Origin: an uncultured Paracoccaceae bacterium
GTDB lineage: Bacteria; Pseudomonadota; Alphaproteobacteria; Rhodobacterales; Rhodobacteraceae
Assembly (NCBI GenBank): GCA_947501025.1
Contig: CANMUM010000003.1
Span: forward strand, 1-64,000
Direction: 5' to 3'
DNA length: 64,000 bases
The notes under the pieces were generated by a model, which saw only the letters and a list, made by a program, of their open reading frames with translations, ran no database searches and was not told the DNA's origin. The position numbers were made by a program, and so were the translations under genes. Shown here one piece after another: positions 1 through 8,348 of this stretch; position 1 is the first letter of the stretch; each line of letters begins with the position of its first letter.

Positions 1-928
1 GCTTACCAATAAGCGGATCTGGTCTAAAAGCACGTGGTCGAATTCCAGACCAGCTTTCAAGAATTTGCGCATTTTTAAGTAAGGGCATATCTCTCGCAAC
101 TTTTGCAAGCAACGCATCAAGCTCTTCATCCACATTGTCATGTTTCCAAAATCGCTCACTTGTAGATCCAATTGCAAGACGATCTGGTGCATGCGGTACA
201 ATATAGAAGCCAGCGCCCGTTACCATTGGATAGCTCCACGGCTCGATTGGTTGTAATATTGCGGCTTGCCCTTTTGTTCCTTCGCCAAAATCTACGCCCA
301 AATATTTACGCGCCCATGGCCAAGATTCATAACCAGCTGCAATAACGATATTTTTTGTCCGAATTTTCTCAGTGCCAATAATTTCTTGTGGATGAATGTC
401 GTCAACTGAAAAATTCTCGCGAACATCAATACCAAGATTTTTTACAGTCTTAGCCAATGCACTCATTGCATCACGTGGCATAATTTGCGCCGAAAGCGTA
501 TCGTAAATATAACCAAATGGCGAATTCTCAAATGGATGGTTTTCATCATTTCGTATTTGCCATTCACCCATGCCAGCCCATGTTGATTTGGCCGCATCTT
601 CTCGCATCAGTGCTTTTTCAAGTCCGCGTTCATCTGTGATATTTTGAAAACGCCCATTTTTATGATAACCTGTTGCTTGACCCGATTGTAACTCGATATC
701 TGCCCAAAATGATGAGGACATAGCCAATGCATCAAGCTGGTATTGTTTTTTCTCATTCCAATTTTCAGGCATATGCGGCGCAAGCGCACCAACAAGCCCG
801 CCCGATGCCCCACATCCTGCCTTACTACGCTCCAGAACAATAACTGACATGCCAACTTTATGAGCGTATAGTGCAGTGGTTAAACCAGCTACCCCCCCTC
901 CAATAATAGCCACATCGTAGTTTTTCAT
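1..928 (-). CDS. FAD-dependent amine/amino-acid oxidase (DadA/ThiO-like), C-terminus cut by the window edge
   Basis: The reading frame starts at the ATG complementary to 926-928 and runs off the left edge, giving 309 residues without a stop. The N-terminus carries a Rossmann FAD-binding motif (GGGVAGL, residues 10-16) followed by an acidic strand end (VLE). Further in are the AGYESWPW region typical of D-amino-acid dehydrogenase, glycine oxidase and related DAO-fold enzymes, and a YIVPH strand that aligns with the substrate-domain YLVP of ThiO-like proteins. These enzymes oxidise an amino acid or amine with FAD. The substrate cannot be told from this part. No partner gene is visible downstream because the window ends. 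Confidence 0.85.
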   Translation of the reverse strand, partial: MKNYDVAIIGGGVAGLTTALYAHKVGMSVIVLERSKAGCGASGGLVGALAPHMPENWNEKKQYQLDALAMSSSFWADIELQSGQATGYHKNGRFQNITDERGLEKALMREDAAKSTWAGMGEWQIRNDENHPFENSPFGYIYDTLSAQIMPRDAMSALAKTVKNLGIDVRENFSVDDIHPQEIIGTEKIRTKNIVIAAGYESWPWARKYLGVDFGEGTKGQAAILQPIEPWSYPMVTGAGFYIVPHAPDRLAIGSTSERFWKHDNVDEELDALLAKVARDMPLLKNAQILESWSGIRPRAFRPDPLIGK

Positions 929-1451
929 TTCGTATTGACCATTTCTAAAGCTCTTAGATTTCTAAGAACATGTATTTGAAGAAACCACAAAGAGGCAATG
1001 CATAAAAACTATCGAAATTGTTCATGCAGTGTTCGCATGGCATTTGTCTACCCTTGATAATCGGATACTTTATTTTTTATATTTTTCTACATTTTAGTTA
1101 GAAAAGATAAGTAAGCTTTCTTTTGCAATAGCCTACATACAATGAGCCCTTACATCATCAGAATCTAAAGTCGGTCAGCTGCCGCAATTTGTTCTTCTTT
1201 ATTAATCATACTTTTAGAGACAGCCTAAAGACAAAAAGCGAATACCTTTATGCCCTTACCGCAATGACTGATAGCTAGCCATTGCGCCAAATTCAACAGC
1301 ATGTTTACATATTTAATAACCTTGTGATAGACTATTTTCGTGAGGGAATATTTACAGATTTTCTATATTTCGAAAACGCTTTTTTTTGCGCCTTGTAAAA
1401 TGCATAAATTCAACCCAAAAAGTGAGCATTGCTTTTCGGATCAGTTGAACG
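929..1451. other. Gene-free stretch upstream of the FAD oxidase
   Basis: No frame here has coding character. A small hairpin (TCTTAG, loop ATTT, CTAAGA; 952-967) lies in the oxidase leader, with ATTTCTAA repeated at 941 and 958. A second inverted repeat, GCAATG/CATTGC, spans 1261-1283. The AT-rich stretch 1066-1100 may contain promoter elements, but no convincing -35/-10 pair was found. Confidence 0.5.
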
Positions 1452-1661
1452 TTAAACTGTACATTCATAATTCTTATACTGGCTGGTTTCGTAATGGTTC
1501 AAATAGCCAATTTTACGCAATGCAGAAAATCTGTCATTAAGCTTAATCGTGACACACTCAGGATCTCCGCCTCCATGATCAACAGCACGTAATAGATAAA
1601 ATCGTTCATTGTTAATTTTGACAAAAACATTCTCATTACATTGCTGTACCAATCCACCTTT
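1452..1661 (-). pseudogene. Relic of an IS6-family-type transposase (DDE domain fragment)
   Basis: Read on the minus strand, this fragment gives a peptide containing NVFVKIN-NER-YLLRAVDH, followed by a DRFSALRKI segment. This matches the region around the first catalytic Asp of IS6/IS240-type transposases (pattern DEVFVKINGExxYLWRAVDHEG). The catalytic Asp appears to be replaced (CNENVF instead of LDEVF). The frame is interrupted on both sides, and no N-terminal helix-turn-helix, second Asp or Glu remains. It is therefore a dead remnant. No terminal inverted repeats or target-site duplication were recognised. Homology is judged by eye. Confidence 0.6.
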
Positions 1662-2195
1662 GTTTAAAGCATTTTAGAATCGTAGTTTCTGGGATCGGCG
1701 CTGGCATGTTGAGAGCTTGATGTGATCTAGGTATCATTGTACTCTTTGATTCAGGAATTGATTATCTCTTAGGCTTGAATTGTTTTTGAAACCAATTGGA
1801 CTTACGGATTTTATTTCTGATTTTGCCGTTGATCCTTTCGTTATAATCACTCTTGCAAGGTGAGATAGGATAGATGTGAAAAATTCTATACCAACGCGTT
1901 TGAAGATGTCGTATACAATAGCGCAACGTCGAACGCGCATCCACACCACTTAACAGAAGCTTCAGTCTTTTGGCTCAGATAAATAACTGCTTTGCTAAGA
2001 GCTTCTACGCTCAGGCCTACAACTTTAGCATGGGCTTTAAATAGTCGAAGCTTTCCTTTCCAAGAGCCTTAAATTCCGTGAGCTTCCCACTTTTTAATTT
2101 GATATAAGCGCATCTATGCCTGCTCAAATGCAATTAAGCGTTATCAACTGGAAACTTAACGTGAAAATGATTACCTTAGTCCTTAAGGATATCAA
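1662..2195. other. Decayed intergenic DNA, possibly further mobile-element debris
   Basis: No intact gene is present. On the minus strand, short frames at about 1734-1949 and 1950-2080 contain peptides such as YDIFKRVGIEFF and YNERINGKIRNKI in different frames. These look like pieces of one frameshifted protein, perhaps a transposase or integrase, but the match is too weak to name. The right end (2100-2195) is AT-rich leader DNA for the gene at 2196, which has only a weak Shine-Dalgarno-like AAGGAT before its ATG. Confidence 0.35.
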
Positions 2196-3413
2196 ATGGA
2201 AAAAAATACCAACGAATACGCCATTGCGCTAGAGCATTCACGGATCGCATTGCTGAAACGTCTAGATGAACTGCAATGGGAAGCTGTGGATAGCGTTGAT
2301 ATTGGCGGAATGCCTGAGGCGGATATTCCATCTGCTTTTGCACCTTTTGCTAAAAAATGGTTTGATATGTCATCCACAGTTTCAGTTTGTTTGCCAAGTG
2401 ATGTCGTCATCCATGCCACCGATAAAGAGCCAGCTCCTCACGAAAAATTATTTAATGATCATAAGCATACCTCACCTGAAACTCATTACATTTTCTCCAA
2501 GGACAAACCAAATTTTACATATGCAATCTTTGAAATCGAGCATATCAATCTTACGCATGATTTCTTAGGCAAATTTGGCTTTAAAATTTCACAAATTGGT
2601 TATTGCGATGCCGGGCTGGATATGTGCTCGCCAATATTCTTCGATTATCAACAATTTACATCTTCTCAGCCACGCATAAAAAACACATCTCAGCTGGAAC
2701 TGGATCAGAAAACTAAGCAGGAAACATTCTCAACTGTTGCCCATAAACCAGAAATATCTCCGCAGGTAATAAAACAGAATAAACGCAAATATCTCATAAT
2801 AGCTTTAGCTCTATTATCATTATTCATAGTTTTTTTGTGGTGGTGGCTTCAACCACAAAGGGATACCGAAGTCATAGCATCTGAAACTCCTGAAATTACT
2901 CTCGAAACCCCAAATATTGAGCCTGAAATCAGCGTTGATCAGATTGAACAAAGTGCAGAAGATAGAAACGCACTTCCTCCGCCCGATTTTGATATCATTA
3001 ACAGACCAACGGATCATAATACGCATGTAAATAATATTGAAGAAAGCAGATACCACATCCTCGTTCAGCTGCCCGATTTTACAATCATCCCTAGACCTCT
3101 GGAGCATGGTGGAACATCAGAAAATCAAACAATTTTGAACGTAATTACCAATGATGGAATCCTTGCATCACAGCCTCCTGCTGCGCGCCCAAACATCCTC
3201 AATATTCCTCCTCCCGCTCCAGCCTTGAGACTCATTGGCATTTCAGGCGCCTCTAGAAACCCTGGCGCACTTATACAATCCGCAGATAATGATTTTCAAA
3301 CTGTGAATGTTGGTGACAATGTCGACGGCTGGCAGATCAAGGCTATAAGTAAAAAAGAAGTCATCATTGTGCGCAATGGGCAGAGTGAGACCCTTACCGT
3401 ACCTAGCGACTGA
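2196..3413 (+). CDS. Single-pass membrane protein with C-terminal GspC/PilP-like domain
   Basis: This 405-residue protein has three parts. The first is an N-terminal domain of about 150 residues starting EYAIALEHSRIALLKR and resembling, by eye, the start of GspL/PilM-like actin-fold proteins found as conserved hypotheticals in Rhodobacterales. Next come one transmembrane helix at residues 199-218 (WWWL at its end) and a Pro/Glu-rich periplasmic stretch with two similar segments (PPDFDIINRP and LPDFTIIPRP). The last 60 residues (LRLIGISG..., VGDNVDGWQIKAI) resemble the homology region of type II secretion GspC and PilP. No secretion or pilus operon is nearby. Its 3' end overlaps the convergent zinc-ribbon gene by 11 bp. 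The role is unknown; a periplasmic scaffold is an inference. Confidence 0.7.
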   Translation: MEKNTNEYAIALEHSRIALLKRLDELQWEAVDSVDIGGMPEADIPSAFAPFAKKWFDMSSTVSVCLPSDVVIHATDKEPAPHEKLFNDHKHTSPETHYIFSKDKPNFTYAIFEIEHINLTHDFLGKFGFKISQIGYCDAGLDMCSPIFFDYQQFTSSQPRIKNTSQLELDQKTKQETFSTVAHKPEISPQVIKQNKRKYLIIALALLSLFIVFLWWWLQPQRDTEVIASETPEITLETPNIEPEISVDQIEQSAEDRNALPPPDFDIINRPTDHNTHVNNIEESRYHILVQLPDFTIIPRPLEHGGTSENQTILNVITNDGILASQPPAARPNILNIPPPAPALRLIGISGASRNPGALIQSADNDFQTVNVGDNVDGWQIKAISKKEVIIVRNGQSETLTVPSD

Positions 3414-4839
3414 ATAAGTTCATCAAATACTCTTTTACAATTATGAGCCAAGATGACAATTGGCCAACTCCAGTATCAAACATAGCGTCAAATAATTCAA
3501 AATAAGGCTTAGCCTGTGGGATAGCCGAGGAAATTGGTTCGCTCATATAACGTACAGCAATTAAAAGCAGCGCAAAGCAAATTACAAATCCAAATCCAAG
3601 CCAAAACTTGGACTCTCTCGGAGCATTTTCGGTATTATATTGCTCGCTATTAGGATCCTGATTGTTATTTTCCTCAATTTTTGCAATTGCCGTTGAAGCC
3701 GATTTACTTGTTGGAGAGCCTGCTTCAGTATGTTTAAACTCTCTTTCAAGAAACTTAGCATCCAGATCACCATCACGATCTGAATAAAAATTCATAGCAG
3801 ATTTTGTATAATCCGTTGTTTTTTCATCAATAGGTGTACTTGTTTTGGCACCAGATTGTTGCTTTTCATTTGAGGCTTTTACATTCGATACATTAAGCTT
3901 GCTCTCAATTGGTTGAGCTGGTTCAACTTTTGTCTCTTGTTTATCCAAATTCACAATAGAACGCTTTTTCTTCAAAAGCGGCTTTTTTGCAGGCGCTGTT
4001 GCATCAGCTTTCTTAGCCAAAACTTTTGTATCTTTTACCTTCGCAGAAGGAGCCTTTCCAGAGATAGGCTTAACAACTTCGTGCGGGGTTTTGGTAGGCG
4101 CCTCATCAATCGCAGATTTCTTTGCTTTGGTTTTTTTTTCTGATGTGAGTGTAGAAGCTGTAGCTTTCCGAGATAAGTTTTCTACGGCTTTCGATACAAG
4201 AATTTCATCATTTGAAGCTTTCGACTTTTTTTGAAAGGCTTGCTTCAATACATTATTACTGGCCTCTTTCTTAGCAGATGGTTTCGTCGTTTTTTTTGCG
4301 CTTGTTATTTTTTTAAGATTTTCTTTAGCTGAGCTGCGTTTGATATCTAGCTCTTCACTCACTCCATCTTTCTTATTTTTAACAGCTGGGATTGTTTTTT
4401 TTGCCGTTGCCTTTTGGGTATTTTTGGCCTGCTTCTCATTGGCTCTTAAAGGTACTTCTTCGATCTGTGATATTTCATTTTTTTTTATAACATTCACATT
4501 TTTTGAATCAGGGGTTGATGCTGAACTATCCTTATCATTTGCTTTTTTTTCATTGGCTTGCTGTAGCTTCTGAGCTCTTAACTCCTTTGCAGCTTGCCTC
4601 TCTTTTCTTAGCTTAATGCGCTCTTCCTTTGCCTTAAGGCGTTCTTTCCGTGTGAGTGGAGCTTTGTTTTCAGCAGTAGCAGGAGCTTGGTCAGCAGTTA
4701 CCGCTTCTGGTGAATCCTGCGTTGGTAGCGCTAACCAAGTTGTATCACATTGTGAGCATTTAACGTCACGCCCCTCCTTTGGAATAAGAGCTCCATCAAC
4801 ATCATAGCTGGCATCACAATTTGTACATGAAATTCGCAT
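3403..4839 (-). CDS. MJ0042-type zinc-ribbon protein with long Lys/Ala-rich linker and C-terminal membrane helix
   Basis: The protein is about 478 residues from the ATG at 4839, preceded by GAGGT at proper spacing. An upstream in-frame ATG at 4854 lies on the Shine-Dalgarno itself and was rejected. An MJ0042 zinc finger is formed by C5, C8, C28 and C31 (CTNC...CSQC). Then come about 370 low-complexity residues rich in Lys, Ala, Ser and Glu with recurring AKK and SAKK motifs, probably disordered. A hydrophobic helix lies at about 411-431 (FWLGFGFVICFALLLIAV), followed by a 45-residue amphipathic tail. The family is common in alphaproteobacteria beside ftsE. Its function is not established. It is divergent from ftsE, suggesting a shared promoter region at 4840-4987. 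Confidence 0.8.
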   Translation of the reverse strand: MRISCTNCDASYDVDGALIPKEGRDVKCSQCDTTWLALPTQDSPEAVTADQAPATAENKAPLTRKERLKAKEERIKLRKERQAAKELRAQKLQQANEKKANDKDSSASTPDSKNVNVIKKNEISQIEEVPLRANEKQAKNTQKATAKKTIPAVKNKKDGVSEELDIKRSSAKENLKKITSAKKTTKPSAKKEASNNVLKQAFQKKSKASNDEILVSKAVENLSRKATASTLTSEKKTKAKKSAIDEAPTKTPHEVVKPISGKAPSAKVKDTKVLAKKADATAPAKKPLLKKKRSIVNLDKQETKVEPAQPIESKLNVSNVKASNEKQQSGAKTSTPIDEKTTDYTKSAMNFYSDRDGDLDAKFLEREFKHTEAGSPTSKSASTAIAKIEENNNQDPNSEQYNTENAPRESKFWLGFGFVICFALLLIAVRYMSEPISSAIPQAKPYFELFDAMFDTGVGQLSSWLIIVKEYLMNLFSR

Positions 4840-4987
4840 TTTAAAGTACCTCATTTGAAAAGTGTCTTGGAGCAGATTTCATACCCCACACCAACAACAT
4901 TCTATAGATTATATATTAGCGTTTGATGAATTGCAAAGCATGCAATACAGAGATAAATACGTAATTATGTAAAAATGGTGCAGGACT

Positions 4988-5665
4988 CTGATTAAATTTG
5001 ATCAAGTTTCATATCAATACCAAGATCGGATCGTATTAAATGACGTATCCGTGCATTTGCCGCGCGGTTCCTTCCAGTTTTTAACAGGGCCATCAGGATC
5101 TGGAAAATCAACATTGCTAAAGCTATGCTCATTAGATTTATTCCCAGTTTCCGGGCGGGTAACCTTGATGGGCAGCGATACAATGGAGGTTACAAGAGAC
5201 GAAGTGTCATTTGCTCGCCAGCATATTGGAATCGTGCATCAGAATTGCGTTTTTGTTGATCATTTAAGCATTTATGATAACGTGTTACTCCCGATTGTAG
5301 CAGCAGGCCTTGACGCAGACACGGAACACCAAAACGTGATTGATTTGCTCAACTGGATTGGACTTGGTGACCGCATTCACGCCTTTCCAGCAGAACTATC
5401 TGGGGGTGAACAGCAGCGCGTTGCTTTGGCGAGGGCCGTTATTATGGCGCCTGATCTTATCTTAGCCGATGAGCCGACTGGAAATGTGGACTGGCGTATG
5501 GCCCAGCGAATTTTAGAGATGTTGGTCGAACTGAATAAAGCTGGCAAAACGGTTTTGGTTGCCACACATGACTACAATCTTATTCGCGCGGCCAAAGGCC
5601 ATGTGGAAACTCGGATATTGCGTCTGGATAAAGGCAAACTTGATATTGCAGGTGCAAATCTATGA
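4988..5665 (+). CDS. ftsE: Cell division ATP-binding protein FtsE
   Basis: This is the ABC ATPase that, with FtsX, links the Z-ring to septal peptidoglycan hydrolase control at the inner membrane. Walker A GPSGSGKST lies at about residues 34-42, the signature LSGGEQQR at 137-144, Walker B LILADEP at 158-163, and the switch His follows in VATHD. Homology begins at IKFDQVSYQYQ, immediately after an in-frame stop at 4970. That interval offers no ATG, GTG or TTG, only CTG at 4988 and ATT at 4991, with AGGA at 4982. The first conventional start, GTG at 5051, would remove the first strands and the A-loop Tyr. The 4988 start gives 225 residues, normal for FtsE. The stop overlaps ftsX by ATGA. Confidence 0.88.
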   Translation: MIKFDQVSYQYQDRIVLNDVSVHLPRGSFQFLTGPSGSGKSTLLKLCSLDLFPVSGRVTLMGSDTMEVTRDEVSFARQHIGIVHQNCVFVDHLSIYDNVLLPIVAAGLDADTEHQNVIDLLNWIGLGDRIHAFPAELSGGEQQRVALARAVIMAPDLILADEPTGNVDWRMAQRILEMLVELNKAGKTVLVATHDYNLIRAAKGHVETRILRLDKGKLDIAGANL

Positions 5666-6561
5666 ACCGCAATACAACATCATGGCAGAAACAATCCAAA
5701 CAAGCCGAAAGCGTTATTGCGCGGCATGGTATATCAGCATGGTTGCTATTTTTATGTGCAATGTTGATGAGCTTTTTGTCAATTTACACACTGACATTAA
5801 GCAGCACAGCCAGCAAACTCGCACGCAATTGGGAAGCAACAATTACACAATCGGCCACACTGCGCATTACACCTTCAACAAACTCACCCGAAAATGCGAG
5901 CGAAATTGCAAAAAATATATTCGCAACAACTCCAGGAATTACAGAGTTTGAAGAAATCGAAAATGACGATCAGCTTACTTTACTTTCTCCATGGCTTGGC
6001 GATGAAATCCCAGCTGATCTCCTCGCACTACCGCAAATATTCGCAATCACCGTTGATACCAATATTTTTGATGAAGAAGGGCTTGTACTTCGTGTCCAAA
6101 CCGAGCTGCCATCTGCCATTTGGGATAACCATCAACGCTGGAGAGGCCCACTTCTTGATATTGCTGAACGTTTGAAACTACTTTCGAATGTATCCACATT
6201 TATTATTGGTCTGGCATTCGTATTTTTATTATTCGTATCGGCAGAGGCATCTATGTTCTCAAATGCGACATCAATTTCTTTACTACGCCAAATCGGTGCT
6301 GAGGATCGATGGATATCCAATGGCTTTATCCGCAAATTCGTTTTGCGTACGACATTTGGTGCTTGCGCGGGGGTTATCCTCGGTACGATCTCCACATTAG
6401 GCTTTCTTGGTGGAAGCTCGAATAATGATGAGATGTTAAGCGTGGTGAGTTTCGATCTTTCACAAATCTACCGCGCTATATTTGTCATTTTGGCTGCGGC
6501 AATTATTGGCTATGCATCGACGCGCTATGCAACATTTCGATATTTAAAAAAGGTGAGTTAA
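5662..6561 (+). CDS. ftsX: Cell division ABC permease FtsX
   Basis: The 299-residue protein has the FtsX plan. A cytoplasmic N-terminus of about 24 residues is followed by a first transmembrane helix (SAWLLFLCAMLMSFLSIYTL, residues about 25-44), then a periplasmic domain to about residue 175. Three C-terminal helices follow (VSTFIIGLAFVFLLFVSA, the TTFGACAGVILGTISTLGFLGG region, IYRAIFVILAAAIIGYAS). FtsX carries the FtsE signal across the membrane to activate septal amidase regulators. It is translationally coupled to ftsE by a 4-base ATGA overlap and is followed 2 bp later by plsC. Sequence conservation in this family is low, so the call relies on topology plus the ftsE neighbour. Confidence 0.9.
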   Translation: MNRNTTSWQKQSKQAESVIARHGISAWLLFLCAMLMSFLSIYTLTLSSTASKLARNWEATITQSATLRITPSTNSPENASEIAKNIFATTPGITEFEEIENDDQLTLLSPWLGDEIPADLLALPQIFAITVDTNIFDEEGLVLRVQTELPSAIWDNHQRWRGPLLDIAERLKLLSNVSTFIIGLAFVFLLFVSAEASMFSNATSISLLRQIGAEDRWISNGFIRKFVLRTTFGACAGVILGTISTLGFLGGSSNNDEMLSVVSFDLSQIYRAIFVILAAAIIGYASTRYATFRYLKKVS

Positions 6562-6563
6562 AA

Positions 6564-7289
6564 ATGCTATTGATCCGATCACAACTTTATAACATTTTGA
6601 TGTACTTATCTATTTTGGTCATAGGTATCATTTGTGCGCCAATGGCTTTATTTAAAAAACATGGGGCGCAATATGGAATTCAATATTTCTCTCGTTTAAA
6701 TCGATGGATGCTCAAACATATTTGCGGCATAACTTATGAGATCCGTGGCGAAATTCCTTCTGAAGCTTGCATTGTTCTTTCAAAACATATGAATTTCTTA
6801 GACATCGTTATGCTCGGTTCATCCTTGCCTCAGCCAAAATTCATCATGAAAGCATCACTAAAATATGTTCCAATCCTTGGCTTTTATGCCAAAGCTATAG
6901 GCTCTGCACCTGTTTCACGCGGAACGAAAGGCGCATCCAGAAAGATGCTTAATGATCTAGAATCCAATGCGCATCGCAATGAAGATGGGCAACTCGTTAT
7001 ATACCCACAAGGCACGCGTGTTTTACCCCATACAAAACGTCCCTATAAAAACGGAGCATGGCGGATATATAACCGCATGAACGTGCCCTGCTATCTGGCC
7101 GCAACAAATGCGGGTGTGCTTTGGGCGCGTAAAAGTCCTTATCGCTATCCTGGGCACATTATTCTTGAATTCCTTGATATCCGCATAGAACCAGGCATGG
7201 AGTTAACTGAGTTCATGAATTTAATTTCAGAGAGAATCGAAACACGTTCAGATGAATTAATGGCTGAATATCCACGTAGCGAAAAGTAA
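6564..7289 (+). CDS. plsC: 1-acyl-sn-glycerol-3-phosphate acyltransferase (PlsC/LPLAT family)
   Basis: Transfers an acyl chain to the sn-2 position of lysophosphatidate in phospholipid synthesis at the inner membrane. The 241-residue protein has an N-terminal hydrophobic helix (residues 9-28), the catalytic HX4D box as H75-D80 (KHMNFLDIV), and the substrate box YPQGTR at 147-152. Gln replaces the usual Glu of PEGTR, a variant seen in many alphaproteobacterial paralogues. The GSAPVSRG motif (block II) is at 113-120. The gene starts 2 bp after ftsX, so ftsE-ftsX-plsC form one operon that ends at a weak terminator. Confidence 0.9.
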   Translation: MLLIRSQLYNILMYLSILVIGIICAPMALFKKHGAQYGIQYFSRLNRWMLKHICGITYEIRGEIPSEACIVLSKHMNFLDIVMLGSSLPQPKFIMKASLKYVPILGFYAKAIGSAPVSRGTKGASRKMLNDLESNAHRNEDGQLVIYPQGTRVLPHTKRPYKNGAWRIYNRMNVPCYLAATNAGVLWARKSPYRYPGHIILEFLDIRIEPGMELTEFMNLISERIETRSDELMAEYPRSEK

Positions 7290-7290
7290 G

Positions 7291-7321
7291 TTGATTACCC
7301 TATAAGAATCAAATTTTTTTA
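7291..7321 (+). terminator. Weak intrinsic terminator after ftsE-ftsX-plsC
   Basis: TTGATT (7291-7296) and AATCAA (7307-7312) form a 6-bp stem followed by a run of eight T (7314-7321) in the gap between convergent plsC and accA. The stem is AT-rich, so efficiency is doubtful. Confidence 0.4.
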
Positions 7322-7327
7322 CAAATC

Positions 7328-8284
7328 CTAAAGGCGTTTTGCACCCATATCCAAGAAACGTTTGCGGCGCGATTGGAGAAGCTTATTTGGTTCTATCTTC
7401 TCTAATTCTTGAAGCTGCGCCTCGATTGCCGCACCCACAGCTGCAATCGTTTCGTCGCGGTGACGATGAGCGCCACCTGAATTTTCTGGAATAACCATAT
7501 CGGCAATACCAAGCTTGAGCATATCTTGTGCAGTCAAATGCAAGGCTTCCGCAGCTTCGCGCATTTTAGCGGCATCTTTCCAGAGTATCGATGCACAGCC
7601 TTCAGGACTAATAACCGAATAAACCGAATGCTCCAGCATTAACAAGCGATCAGCCGTTGCAAAGGCAACAGCACCACCAGAACCACCTTCTCCGATAATC
7701 ACGGATACAAGCGGCGTTTTAATTTGCAAGCATTTTTCAGTCGAGCGAGCAATCGCTTCAGATTGGCCGCGCTCTTCTGCCCCTTTGCCCGGAAAAGCAC
7801 CAGCTGTATCCACAAGCGTTACGACAGGCAGGCCAAAACGATCAGCCAAGTCCATCAAACGGACAGCTTTGCGGTACCCTTCTGGGCGTGCCATGCCAAA
7901 ATTACGGTGCAAACGTGATTGTGTATCATGGCCTTTTTCATGACCAATCACCATAATCGGGCGGTCATTAAATCGCGCCAAACCACCAATAACAGCATTA
8001 TCTTCTGCAAAATTGCGATCACCTGCAAGTGGCATAAATTCGGCAAAAAGCGCATCAACATAAGCAAGGCAATGAGGACGCATTGGATGGCGCGCAACCT
8101 GACATTTGCGCCAAGGCGTTAGATTTTTATAAAGATCTGCCAAAGTCGACTTGGCTTTTTTATCAAGATCATCAGCTTCTTTGGTGAGATTAACTTCCTC
8201 ATTCTCAATCGCCATCGCGCGTAGCTCTGCAGCTTTACCTTCTAGCTCGGCAACCGCCTTTTCGAATTCCAAATCACTGATCAT
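7328..8284 (-). CDS. accA: Acetyl-CoA carboxylase carboxyltransferase subunit alpha
   Basis: With AccD, transfers carboxyl from carboxybiotin to acetyl-CoA, giving malonyl-CoA for fatty acid synthesis. The sequence has the family N-terminus ([14 protein letters not shown]), the conserved [27 protein letters not shown] block, and the oxyanion-hole region [11 protein letters not shown] followed by [16 protein letters not shown] chose the ATG at 8284 because GAGAG precedes it and it gives 318 residues, the normal length. An ATG at 8305 in the same frame lacks a ribosome site. It lies downstream of phaR on the same strand with a gap of about 64 bp. The biotin carboxylase, AccB and AccD genes are not in the window. 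Confidence 0.95.
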   Translation of the reverse strand: MISDLEFEKAVAELEGKAAELRAMAIENEEVNLTKEADDLDKKAKSTLADLYKNLTPWRKCQVARHPMRPHCLAYVDALFAEFMPLAGDRNFAEDNAVIGGLARFNDRPIMVIGHEKGHDTQSRLHRNFGMARPEGYRKAVRLMDLADRFGLPVVTLVDTAGAFPGKGAEERGQSEAIARSTEKCLQIKTPLVSVIIGEGGSGGAVAFATADRLLMLEHSVYSVISPEGCASILWKDAAKMREAAEALHLTAQDMLKLGIADMVIPENSGGAHRHRDETIAAVGAAIEAQLQELEKIEPNKLLQSRRKRFLDMGAKRL

Positions 8285-8348
8285 AGCACTCTCATTATAA
8301 CTCATTATTTGCTGATATAAGGGTTCAAAGCGCGTTTGAAAACCCCAA

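Noticed and set aside
40-928. Left-edge flavoprotein as D-amino-acid dehydrogenase DadA specifically
   Set aside because: The C-terminal substrate region is cut off and motifs are shared with ThiO and other amine oxidases, so only the superfamily is claimed.
1340-1540. A plus-strand 66-codon frame in the gene-poor left region
   Set aside because: Overlaps the minus-strand transposase relic, has odd composition and no ribosome site.
4991-5017. TTGAT...ATCAA upstream of ftsE as an FNR/FnrL site
   Set aside because: The half-sites are about 10 bp apart instead of 4, and part of the match lies inside the coding region.
5051-5665. ftsE starting at GTG 5051
   Set aside because: It would delete the first beta strands and the A-loop aromatic residue. 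Strong FtsE similarity continues upstream to 4991.
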